Positions 1-8,680 of a DNA stretch of 64,000 bases are shown here, one piece after another. The translations under genes were made by a program, and so were the position numbers. The stretch's first letter is position 1. Every line of letters begins with the position of its first letter. The notes below the pieces were generated by a model. The model worked only from the letters and a program-made list of their open reading frames with translations. It did not search any database and was not told the DNA's origin. Origin of the DNA: Neostapfia colusana (lineage: Eukaryota > Streptophyta > Magnoliopsida > Poales > Poaceae); NCBI GenBank assembly GCA_030760725.1, contig JASWHV010000008.1:59681671-59745670 (forward strand). Reading direction: 5' to 3'.

Positions 1-552
1 CTGGATTGCTGCAGCCTATACCCGGAGTATATCCTCAAGAAAGTCCCTCGTCTCAGACATGAAGAGTGGAAGGCTGATGTAACCATCCTATCTAACGGTA
101 GGGTTGTCACTCGGCACTTCACACCCACATGGAGAGCTACAAGGGCAGAAGCTATCAATGGCGCTGCATGGGAAGCACTCACCGGACTGTGCTACGCCTT
201 CCATGAGCAGCTTGAGGGCACCACTTTTGAGCTGCACCCGTGCTGGAAGAGTGGCACAAGGGAGATCATTGGACCCCATGTAACAGCCCTTTCCAAGCCA
301 CAAGCTGCTGACAAGTCACAAAGGTTGCTTGTGGAGTTAGGAAACTGCTACGCAAGCACACAAGAAGAGATCCGTTACCTCCGCAAGAAGATGTAATTTT
401 CTGGAGAAACAAGAGGAGACTCGTGCCAACGTGGGAGCAAATGGAGCACCAGCATCATCTAACCCTACGTGGACTGCCGATTCACCATGGCATGCGCCCA
501 TGTATGGACGACCCCCGTCACACGGCGAGAACAGCACCGGTTCACATGATTA
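1..552 (+). pseudogene. orf0 accessory protein of B+, 3' part, frameshifted
   Basis: Frame 1 is open from base 1 to a stop at 394-396 (131 codons, 5' end outside the window). The neighbouring frame then continues from 401 to a stop at 550-552, so one extra base near 394-400 has split a single frame. The product aligns by eye with family-A orf0 proteins: both have an EEW start, a beta-rich middle, a RAT motif and then WEA[IL]T. The second frame (401-552) is rich in P, S and G, like the tail of the family-A protein. It lies where orf0 lies in family A, about 300 bp before the expected gag start. No known function. orf0-type frames are known from other gypsy elements of grasses. The assignment is by position and by-eye alignment. 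Confidence 0.65.
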
Positions 553-848
553 AGTTTAGGATTTCCATTGAATAAGCTGTAATAGGAACGTTTAGATCGT
601 TGTAGCTTGGATAAGAATGGTGTGCTGAAATTTTCATGATGATTGCTTGTGTTTGTATGCTTGGTGTGAGTTGTCGAATGCTTTGGCGAATGTCCACATC
701 CACACATTGTAGAGAGATGTGAGATGCTTTGGCACTTGTTCACATCCTCATATAGGCTGATATTAATGAATGAAGTTGCTTAGTTCATACACCTTGATGC
801 ATATAGCTGGGAAATCGCTTCTTTAAAATCTGATTCTAGCTCCTACAA
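553..848 (+). other. orf0-gag spacer of B+, ending at a gag deletion junction
   Basis: This 296 bp stretch has no coding potential and matches in position and partly in sequence the 301 bp orf0-gag spacer of element A (shared TGTGAGTTGT and TGTCCACA words). It contains an imperfect 24 bp tandem repeat, 678-701 and 724-747, with a period of 46 bp. At about 845-852 it passes straight into protease sequence, so gag was lost by deletion. Confidence 0.55.
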
Positions 849-2185
849 ATATAGTATGTCCAAAAGTAAGCCTTAAAGTAAGGGGGGTAGACTTTCTTGC
901 CAACCTTATTGTCTTGGATTCCCAAGGGATTGACATAATACTTGGAATGGATTGGTTAAGCAAGCACAACGGAGTGATTCAATATGCTGAGAGGAGCGTG
1001 CAGTTGACAAATGAGCACGGTACTCGTATTGAGTTCAAGTCAACCCAACCGGCAACCGAGAAGGCAGCGTTGAATCACGTCGAAGAAGCAACATTGGAAA
1101 GCATTCCGGTGGTTCAAGAATTTTCAGATGTGTTCCCGGAAGAACTTCCAGGTATGCCACCTGACCGGGACATTGAATTTGTCATTGATTTAGTACCTGG
1201 AACTGCACCTATAGCAGAAAGGCCGTATAGGATGCCCGCTAATAAACTAGTGGAACTTAAGAAGCAAATTTAGGAGCAGCTAGAAAAGGGTTTTATACAC
1301 CCAAGCTTGTCACCATGGGGAGCCCCCGTGCTCTTCGTAGACAAGAAGGATGGGACCCAAAGGATGTGTGTGGATTATAGGTCTCTCAATGAGGTGGCAA
1401 TCAAGAATAAATACCCACTGCCCTGTATAGAGGACCTGTTCGACCAAATGAAAGGTGCTCGAATTTTCTCCAAGATTGATCTTCGGTTGGGATACTTCCA
1501 GCTGAAGATTAAGCCCTCCGATATACCCAAGACCGCATTTCGAACATGGTATAGTTCGTATGAATATACCATTATATCTTTTGGGTTAACGAATGCACCC
1601 GCATACTTTATGTACCTCATGAATAAGGTCTTCATGGAGTACTTGGACAAGTTCGTCGTGGTTTTCATCGATGACATTATGGTGTATTCAAAAAGCGAGG
1701 AAGAACATGAAGAACACTTGAGATTGACATTGCAAAAACTGCGAGAGCATCAATTGTATGCCAAGTTCAGCAAGTGTCAATTTTGGCTAAAGGAGATATC
1801 GTTCCTAGGCCACATCATCTCCGAGGGAGGAGTATCGGTTGATCCCGGAAAAGTGGGAGATGTTTTGAAGTGGAACCAACCGTAAAATGTGAGGGATATT
1901 TGGAGTTTCCTTGGGATGGCTGGATACTACTGCCGGTACATCAAGGATTTCTCCAAAATAGCGAATCCTATGACTGAATTGCTGATGAAGGGAAAAGCAT
2001 TTCAGTGGACACCAGTGTGTCAAGAAAGCTTTGAGGAGCTAAAGAAGAGATTGACCACAGTGCCGGTTTTGGTATTGCCGGACGTGAGCAAGAGCTTCGA
2101 CATATATTGTGACGCATCAAGACAAGGGCTTGGATGTGTGCTCATGCAAGAAGGACAAGTGGTAGCCTATGCGTCGAGACAACTG
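849..2185 (+). pseudogene. pol: B+ pol fragment: protease C-terminus, RT and start of RNase H
   Basis: One reading frame (frame 2) runs from about 854 to 2185 with two in-frame stops, TAG at 1271-1273 and TAA at 1883-1885. It starts inside protease, after the DSG active site, with the conserved ILGMDWL block near 940. It continues through the RT entry region (PYRMP), the RT core with FIDD near 1664-1675, and LGHIISEGG. It ends just after the first RNase H aspartate block (YCDAS near 2106-2120). RNase H and integrase are cut off at 2185 by the LTR end of B-. The same protein family is seen on the minus strand at 18085-21659. It cannot be functional, because gag, integrase and half of RNase H are absent. 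Confidence 0.85.
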
Positions 2186-2557
2186 TGACACCCTCAATTC
2201 GGTGGAAAACCACGGAACCGAGAACTGATGCATATGTGTGCCCAAGATGTTCATCACACATATACACATCATCCACAAACTGAATTTCAGAATATATATG
2301 ACCACGAATAACAGAGTTTATTACAATGTCTCATGAGTCTTGGACTCATGCTCACAGAAGTCTTAATCTAACAGCGGAAGTCTTTATTTTAGCAGCGGAA
2401 GTCTTCTAACTAATGCGGAAGCAACTCTAAGCAGTAGCGGCTCCATCTCTACTCCATCCCCACAGGCAAGGTTGAGGACAGATTACACGCCTAATGCTCC
2501 ACCTGGTCTTCATAGTAATCTTCTCCTGTTGCTGATGATGAAATAATAATTCAAGTT

Positions 2558-2577
2558 TGAGTACAATGATGTACTCA
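2558..2577 (-). other. Conserved LTR hairpin, family B version
   Basis: The strand reads TGAGTAC, a six-base loop, GTACTCA: a perfect 7 bp stem lying 372 nt from the LTR end. Families A and D carry a hairpin at the equivalent place with a different stem. Confidence 0.6.
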
Positions 2578-2896
2578 GCAAGTGCGGGAAAATATGATAC
2601 GTAGCTCACAACAAGGTAGGTATAAAAAGGCTCATTGCAGAAAGCAAAGTTTATTTCTTAAAACACGATAAAACCAACAACTTAACTTTAAGTGAATGTA
2701 ATCCCAACACGTATTAAAATACCAATCATATCTCCATTATGTTCATTACCTTCCATGTCCCACCCAGACATTAATCAACATCATTCTTGCTCACGAATAC
2801 ATTCTCGTATCCGCTACCATCTCACGAATACTATCTTGTATTCGCTACCATTTCATCTCATAAACATTTTCGTCTCACACCGACCAACCTTATCGC

Positions 2897-2946
2897 CATG
2901 ACTCAACAGTCATGCAACCCATCTTATCACCCGGACTTAACAGTCC
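2897..2946 (-). other. Pair of perfect hairpins in the family B LTR
   Basis: At 2897-2914 a 7 bp stem (CATGACT/AGTCATG) closes a CAAC loop. At 2933-2946 a 5 bp stem (GGACT/AGTCC) closes a TAAC loop. They occupy roughly the LTR zone where family A has its own hairpin cluster, but with unrelated stem sequences. Confidence 0.5.
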
Positions 2947-4386
2947 CAAAAACAAAACCAAAACCAAACCTTCCAAAACCATAACCAATAACCATAGCCA
3001 ATAACCATCCCAACTAATCATGGAAGTTGGCCAGGCACTCGTGACCGTAAGCTCGGCTATCATGATAGTTTTAGACTCTCTAGAGTTTGCACCTCTTTAC
3101 CCACAAGTTTGTGATTTCGTCACCCGTCGACGACTGCAGAACCTCCATTATACCAATACACAACCGTCGGTGTATGGCCAAGAGATCACAAATTAGCCTT
3201 TACAAAGGGGTTACTAGATGTATGGACTCACTAAGGTTTCACCGGCAGGCTAGAATCTCCAATTCTCCCACCCACGGGCCCCCTCTTGTGCCATGCAGTT
3301 CCCAGGGCAGTCCTCACTCGACTCCCATTCCCCGCGCCTTCCACGGTCCATAACAATCTAGCAACTTACCTAATTAGTCAGCTAAGCCACACCCATACTT
3401 GGCCTTGTGGTGGCACTGTTATCCTGGCATGTGCTCACATGAACCGGTCCTTAGATCTACGGCAAGTAAACCACCATCTCATTCTACCTCATTCACAAAC
3501 CCGACTTGCCTAGATCTCCCTCTGATCCGTGTTCATTAACAACATCAGTTACTCATTATCATTACGAGTGCAGTTAGCTAGACACATCTATCTCGCTTCC
3601 CAATCCCATGGACTCAGCGAAGCATAAAAGCAAAAACCATACCCGACTCATAAACTTCCCTAGCGACAAGGGTGGTTTAACCAAAACTAGTAAACTCCTA
3701 TAAAAGGGTTTTCCATCATGTTTGACTCAGCACACACACCTTTTCGCAAAACAAAACAGTTTCCCAAAACATAGGATCAATATGGTCAAGGGGCACTTGC
3801 CTTGTTCTTGCGGTTCCGGTTGCTCTTGGATCTCGAAACCTTGTTGTGGCAGCTCGTCGTAAACGGCTCCCTGAGCTTGTCATTCTATACGCGATCACGC
3901 ACATACAAGATTCACAACAATCAATATCATGCACAAACTTTAACCTGATGCGATGATGCATATGCATGCTATCCTATGATCAGTTTTTATTAGATTAGTT
4001 TGTACGTGTTCTTCCATGGTTTGCATGGGTTTTATGATGAACAGGGGTGTTCGGATCAAATGTGGACGTGGCGATGATCTTGACTCTAGATCAGACCGAT
4101 CAACACGTGATCTGTCCATGAAAAGCTTCTGTTTGAAAGGAATCAAAGAACAGATGCAAAGAAAACGCGACGATGTCGTAAGATGGTATTGGAGACCTAC
4201 CTTATGTTCTTCTTAGTCTCGAGGTCCTTCTCCTATCAGACAGATCGTAGGGGCTCTCTTCCGGTGATCTCTCTCTTGACCGTACTCCGGCGAAGGGTTT
4301 ACTCGGTGAGCTGGGGCTAGGGCTTTAAGTCGTCGGCTCAGGAGTTGGAAAAGAAGTTCGTGGTTTCGGCTAGAGGTTCTGGGTTC

Positions 4387-4394
4387 TATTTATA
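4387..4394 (-). promoter_or_regulatory. Putative TATA box of the B- LTR
   Basis: The minus strand reads TATAAATA within a GC-richer setting. It lies about 190 bp downstream of the U3 repeat array, with transcription expected to start near 4357. No other TATA-like site fits this position better. Confidence 0.6.
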
Positions 4395-4587
4395 ATCGGG
4401 AAGAAGGAATTCTAATCTGATTGGACTTCGAATAAGAGTCCTATTCAAATTGTCGTTGAATCTTAACAACTTATATTTAGTTGATTTGGTGCGGTAACAT
4501 TGTGGAATTCATGTAGGTTTCCTCTTCGTACCGGTATCTCCATGCGTACAGAATCCAAAAACCGCTCCAGAACTCGTTACCTCCGCG

Positions 4588-4980
4588 GCGATGAGCTCCG
4601 GAAGCTCCACTTGTCCACTGGGGCCTGGTCTCCACCTTTCCGCAGAGACGAGCTCCGGTTGTGCCGCGTGTCAAGCGGGCGAGACCTCCCTCTCCTTTCG
4701 GGGTGAGCTCCGCGTGCGCCACGTATCCTGGCGGTCGGGACCTCCTCTCTATTCGGAGGTGGCTCCGTGCGCCACTTGTCAGTGCCGGACCTTCCCACTC
4801 TTCGGAGGTGGCTCCAGGTGTGCCACGTGTCCTAACAGCGCCAGACTTCCTTTCTTCTCAGAGACGAGCTCCGAGGTTAACACGTGTCCAACAGTGACAG
4901 ACCTCCCGGAGGTAAGGTCCGGTGGTGACACGTGTCCAATAGAACCGGACCTCTCGGAGGTGAGTTCCGAGATCGACACG
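4588..4980 (-). repeat. U3 minisatellite of the B- LTR, proximal half (G-box-like)
   Basis: About eight degenerate units of 48-60 bp lie head to tail. Each has a GAGCTCCG-like word, then a CACGTGTCC-like word about 10 bp later, then CGGACCTC and a CGGAGG-type end. ACACGTGTCC occurs near 4879 and 4928, CCACGTGTCC near 4819. The array is cut by element A inside the last ACACG word and continues at 17707. The many short frames through here are products of the repeat. Confidence 0.75.
4976..4980 (+). repeat. Target site duplication of element A, left copy
   Basis: The sequence acacg is repeated exactly at 17707-17711, directly outside the two ends of element A. Confidence 0.93.
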
Positions 4981-5234
4981 TGTAACACCCCAAATTTTGA
5001 TTCAAAACTCTAAACCAAGTTCAGAGGGGAATTTAAAAATTTTTGGACGTGTTGCATGTTTTGCAAAAATTCAAATTCAAACTGGAATTCAAATTAGACT
5101 CAAAACAGAAAAGAAATGGAAAAAGAAAAAGAGAAACGGGAAAAAAACCAGCCAGTGGGCCGAAACCCGCCAGCCGGCCCAGTTTCCCCCGCGCCAGCCC
5201 GCCCCCGCGCGCGCCGCGCTGTCTCTCACAGACG

Positions 5235-5247
5235 GGTGGGACCCACC
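5235..5247 (+). promoter_or_regulatory. TCP-like palindrome in the U3 of element A
   Basis: GGTGGGACCCACC is a 13 bp palindrome about 140 bp upstream of the TATA box. GTGGGNCCCAC is the classical recognition core of plant TCP factors. The same word is present in the E LTRs (40268-40280) and a shorter form in the D LTR (53804-53814). Activity is inferred. Confidence 0.45.
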
Positions 5248-5385
5248 TGTCATCCCTAACCCCGCGACCCCGGACTCTCCCGCGCGCGCGCGATCTTAAC
5301 CGATCGAATTACCGCGTCCCTCAGCCCGAATTCCGGTCCCAGAAGAATCAAACTCGATAACAACTAACCCACCGCCCTTCCCCGG

Positions 5386-5394
5386 CTATAAAAA
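5386..5394 (+). promoter_or_regulatory. TATA box of the 5' LTR of A
   Basis: CTATAAAAA lies in a GC-rich context, so transcription probably starts near 5415-5425. Exact counterparts are at 14682-14690, 40418-40426 and 49675-49683. Confidence 0.75.
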
Positions 5395-6703
5395 CCCCAG
5401 CCCCGATCGGTTTTTCCCACGCGATCGCCGATTTTCACTCCGGTGAGCACCGAGACTTCGCCGGTGAATTCTGGCCGATCTAATCTCGGAAACTCTGATC
5501 TAACTCGCTGGTCTTGATCCACCGCCTCCGGGGAACCTTGCAGGTGCATAAAACTCGGAGAAATACGGTGTAAACACAGCGCCGACGAGCTTCGCCGTGG
5601 TATTGCCTCGGACCTCGCCGCCGATCACTTTCCAGGACCCCCGAGCTCAAGAAAACCCCCGAGATGAGATCCCTGACCTCCCCTCTACCGATCTATGCCA
5701 TAAGATCACAGTTCTAGACAGAATTCTCGAGGATCCGAAACTTTCCGGCGAGATCGCCGCTTCCCGCCGCCGTGCGCTGCCGGCAGCGCCGCCCACGCTC
5801 GATCAGAGCAACGTGGCCGCATGTGCGCCGTTTATTTTAAATCGCACGGTAGACTTTAAAAACCCGCGTACCGGTTCGATGTTATAATCTCAGCCGTCGG
5901 TTTAAAATCGGACGGTCCACGTCAGCCCCGCGTTATAAAGACTGGAATTCTTACGTGCTACCCCCTGGGGTTCTCGGGAAATAAGAGCTAGCCCCGGAAA
6001 CTTCTGATCTAGCCCCTGGAACTTCAGAAAATCATGTAAATTCATTTAAAAATCAGTTTTAGCCCCTGGACTTAATAAAAATTAGGAAAAACACCTCTGA
6101 TAAGTGTAGCTAGACCCCTGGAAATTATGAAAATAATATTATAGACCCTGTAATGGGGTGAGTTAATTATTTTAGCCCTGTTTAGTATTTAATTTAGAAA
6201 ATTGAATATGTAACTAGTGTTTAAAAATTAAAAAGTGGGACAAACATAATTGTCAAAATTAATTAAAAGCTTTCTCAGTACTTAGAAAACTTTGGAGTGA
6301 GATAAAAATATATTTTGGGCTGAAATGAATCTGTTTCATTTATTATTCACATTATTTAGTATAGGGACACATTTTTAAGTAAAGAATAGCTATAGAAAAA
6401 TAGGGAAAATAATTATGAAATAGTTTACATCAGAGGCCAAGGTCAAAATATGTTATTAAATTATTTAGGACTAAAACCTATACTGTTTAGATGATGTGTG
6501 TTACTAATTTCATAATAAAATACACAATTATGCATAGGAATATAAATCTGAAAATATAGCAACTAGTAAATGATAAATGGAGTTTTTAAAATCCAAAGAG
6601 TTCAGTCTAGGGTTGATAGAAATTATGAAGGCACATATGGAGAAGAAAAATACTTTTCTTACATACTTGGTAGTTTAATATAAGGAATTTATTTAAAACT
6701 GAA

Positions 6704-6704
<1 letters not shown>

Positions 6705-6784
<80 letters not shown>
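6705..6784 (+). repeat. (CA)11(TA)29 microsatellite in the 5' LTR of A
   Basis: Eleven CA units are followed by 29 TA units without interruption. The matching site in the 3' LTR (16001-16030) has only five CA units and a 20 bp TA-type tract broken by one G. This accounts for most of the 50 bp length difference between the two LTRs. Confidence 0.95.
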
Positions 6785-6787
<3 letters not shown>

Positions 6788-7640
6788 TGTAAGTATAAAT
6801 ATGAACACCAAAGTAGGAACCATACACATATAAATAAAAGTGTATGTAAGCCACAGATCAACACACAAAGTAACCACAACACATATAGTGGTGAATGAAT
6901 TTCATAAATATGAATGTGTGGTTTGTATGAAGTAAGAAGTGTGAACTATGTCTTATGATTGTTGTTTTTCTTTTGCTATGTGTGATGGTATGAAGTAGAA
7001 CCTGTTCAAAAGCAAGTTATTCCTTTCCAAGATCAGGACTACCCATTTCAAGAGCAGCAAGAAGGAGGCAAGTGTCCTTGACCACTTTGATCCTATGCTA
7101 GGATGTGTAGATAGAATTATTTGCATTGTCAAATGAAATATGAAACCCATGCTAGGAAGTTTCCCTAGAATTGCATTACCTTGTTTCCTTGTAGCTTGGG
7201 TTGGGATTTATTTTGTCATGTCATTTATTTACATGCATATGCTTAGTCATGCTTAGAATGGGACATTTGGGATATGAGATCATCAGTTTATTTTACCATA
7301 CTCTTGAATGAGATATTGTGAGTTATGTAGAGGTAGGGATCAAGGCAAGTTGGATGTTTTGGTTGTGTGCTGGGTGCACGAGACTTGGGTTTGTGTTTAG
7401 TACTTGCCTGGATCCTAAGGACCGGTTCATGGAGCATGTAACCTGGCTTTACCGTGCCAACCACATGCTGAGATGGGGCAGCTTGGCCAATTAATTAGGT
7501 GTATCCCCGGCGTAGTATGGGTGTGTTGGATGGTGCGGGAAGTAGGTGTCAGCTGGACTACCATATGAACCGCAAGGCTCAAGAGGGGGCCACTGCAGCG
7601 GGGTTGGAGCCTCTTGTATGCTGTTAGGGGTGAAACCTCA

Positions 7641-7917
7641 GTGGGCCCACGCTCGTCGGGAATCCCTTTGTAAAGGCTTCGTAGTGATCTCCTGGCTGCA
7701 CACCTGGGAAGTGTGAATGTGGATCGTAGCCACTGGCATAATGGAGGTTCTTTTAGTCCACCCGGCAACGGGGGATGAAATCACTACATGTGGGTACAGT
7801 GGTACAAACTCTGCAGAGTCAAAACTGTCTTGACAGCCGTGCTCACGGTCAAGAGCGGCCTGGACTTATTCATGATTAGAGGATTGATGGTTTTGGAAGT
7901 TAAGCGGGGAGCTTAAC
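7641..7917 (+). other. Cluster of perfect hairpins in the A LTR
   Basis: Within 280 bp there are GTGGGCCCAC (7641-7650), CCTTTGTAAAGG (7665-7676), ACTCTGCAGAGT (7808-7819), CTGTCTTGACAG (7825-7836), CCGTGCTCACGG (7837-7848) and a 7 bp stem GTTAAGC/GCTTAAC with a five-base loop (7899-7917). Most recur in C and E. Family B keeps several as changed but still self-complementary words. The region is transcribed if the TATA call is right. Confidence 0.6.
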
Positions 7918-8101
7918 ATTGGTAATAATGTTATGGTTATTGGATTATGATGATGGGATGGGAGATTGGGACCATTTCACATGTGTAGTAATGTAGGTGC
8001 TTAATAAGCTAAGGTGATAGGTGTTAATTGCGTAGTGCTTTAACCATGAGTTCAACCTCTCCTTGTTCTAGCCATGCATGATATAATTTTCCCACACTTG
8101 C

Positions 8102-8120
8102 TGAGTACCATTGGTACTCA
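8102..8120 (+). other. Conserved LTR hairpin, family A version
   Basis: TGAGTACC, loop ATT, GGTACTCA: a perfect 8 bp stem, 340 nt before the LTR end. It is flanked by CTTGC on the 5' side. The same hairpin is in the other A and E LTRs and the right C LTR. Families B and D have counterparts with different stems. Confidence 0.65.
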
Positions 8121-8464
8121 ACCTTGCATATTTGTTGGTTTATATTGCTGCTCAGGTCAAGATAATGAGGTGGTGTATAATGACCAAGATTTTGGGCCCG
8201 AGGAAGGTTTTTAGGTTCATGAAGACCCCCGGGCAACGCCTGTGATGGAGCCCTAAAGAATAATATTCCGCTGCTAGTTTATTTACTTGTGATGAAGCAT
8301 TAGTGTCCATTGAGACATTTGCGATGTAAGACTTATTTATATTCGACACCTGGCTTGTAATAAATGATGCTTCACTATTTGTCATCACATGTATGAGAAA
8401 ATGATCCTGGCATACATGTGATATTCACTTGGTTGTTCTTCGGAAAAACCGGGTGTGACAGAGG

Positions 8465-8478
8465 TGGTATCAGAGCCA
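8465..8478 (+). promoter_or_regulatory. Primer binding site of element A
   Basis: TGGTATCAGAGCCA begins four bases after the LTR. It is complementary to the 3' end of plant initiator methionine tRNA, the usual primer for this group. Confidence 0.9.
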
Positions 8479-8680
8479 AGGTTGCCCGTAGGAACATGGA
8501 CCTAGGTAGAAATGGACGTATTTAAGGGCCCTATTTTCTTAAAAACTATTTTCCAAAGTGTGGGTTGAAGAGTGTTATTTAAGGAGTCATTTTCTTCATC
8601 TTATCCCAAAATTTTCATTCAAAATGGGATTTTTGTTTAAAAAGTTTATCTAACCTAATTTTAAATTCTTTTTGTTTTAG

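Larger units (their letters stand above)
1..2185 (+). mobile_element. Family B copy B+ (Ty3/gypsy chromovirus), left part
   Basis: This is the body of an old plus-strand chromovirus that enters from the window edge. It reads orf0 remnant, spacer, then directly protease/RT/RNase H. Gag and the protease N-terminus are missing, with a deletion junction near 845-852. It stops abruptly inside RNase H at 2185, where an LTR end of B- begins on the opposite strand. The family assignment rests on close protein similarity to the minus-strand B copy at 18085-21659. The missing integrase and 3' end probably resume at 34308. It is the outermost, and so the oldest, element of the nest. Confidence 0.8.
2186..4980 (-). 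mobile_element. 3' LTR of B-, 3' part (R/U5 and part of U3)
   Basis: On the minus strand the LTR begins near 18072, is interrupted by element A, and ends at 2186 with GAGGGTGTCA. Both ends carry the inverted TGACACCCTC/GAGGGTGTCA pair. Total LTR length without A is about 3.15 kb. The segment holds the proximal repeats of the U3 array (4588-4980), a TATA box (4387-4394) and about 2.2 kb of putative R/U5 with several perfect hairpins. It has no credible gene. The B+ sequence aactg (2181-2185) at its outer edge would be the target duplication, but the other end of B- is missing and cannot be compared. Confidence 0.8.
4981..8460 (+). repeat. 5' LTR of element A
   Basis: The LTR is 3480 bp, TGTAACACCC...GGGTGTGACA. 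U3 is short (about 430 bp) with TGGGCC words at 5155-5161 and, inverted, 5176-5182, a 13 bp palindrome at 5235-5247, and a TATA box at 5386-5394. A GC-rich stretch (5400-5950) follows, then AT-rich sequence with a CA/TA microsatellite (6705-6784). The last kilobase holds many small perfect hairpins. R/U5 is thus about 3 kb. The frames seen on either strand are not conserved in all family-A LTRs and I regard them as chance. Confidence 0.93.

Noticed and set aside
4588..4980. Possible CRISPR array (regular repeats)
   Set aside because: The units are degenerate along their whole length with no unique spacers, lie within a plant LTR, and have no cas genes nearby.
4591..5013. Several overlapping frames rich in S, T, C and P in the B- U3 array
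   Set aside because: They are generated on both strands by the GC-rich 48-60 bp repeats.
5597..5887. 96-codon plus-strand frame in family-A LTRs (also 14893-15183, 40629-40919, 49886-50176)
   Set aside because: It is kept in A and E only because those LTRs are nearly identical. The C LTRs lack the start and do not keep the frame, and no domain is recognisable.
7427..7768. 113-codon antisense frame in the LTRs of A, C and E
   Set aside because: It runs opposite to the element, overlaps the hairpin-rich region, and its conservation follows from nucleotide similarity and palindromes. No known motif.
8024..8236. 70-codon antisense frame in family-A LTRs
   Set aside because: It spans the conserved hairpin and lies antisense to the transcript; there is no sign of coding selection.
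8465..8478. Possible tRNA gene fragment at the TGGTATCAGAGCC sites
   Set aside because: These are primer binding sites beside LTR ends; no tRNA body is present.
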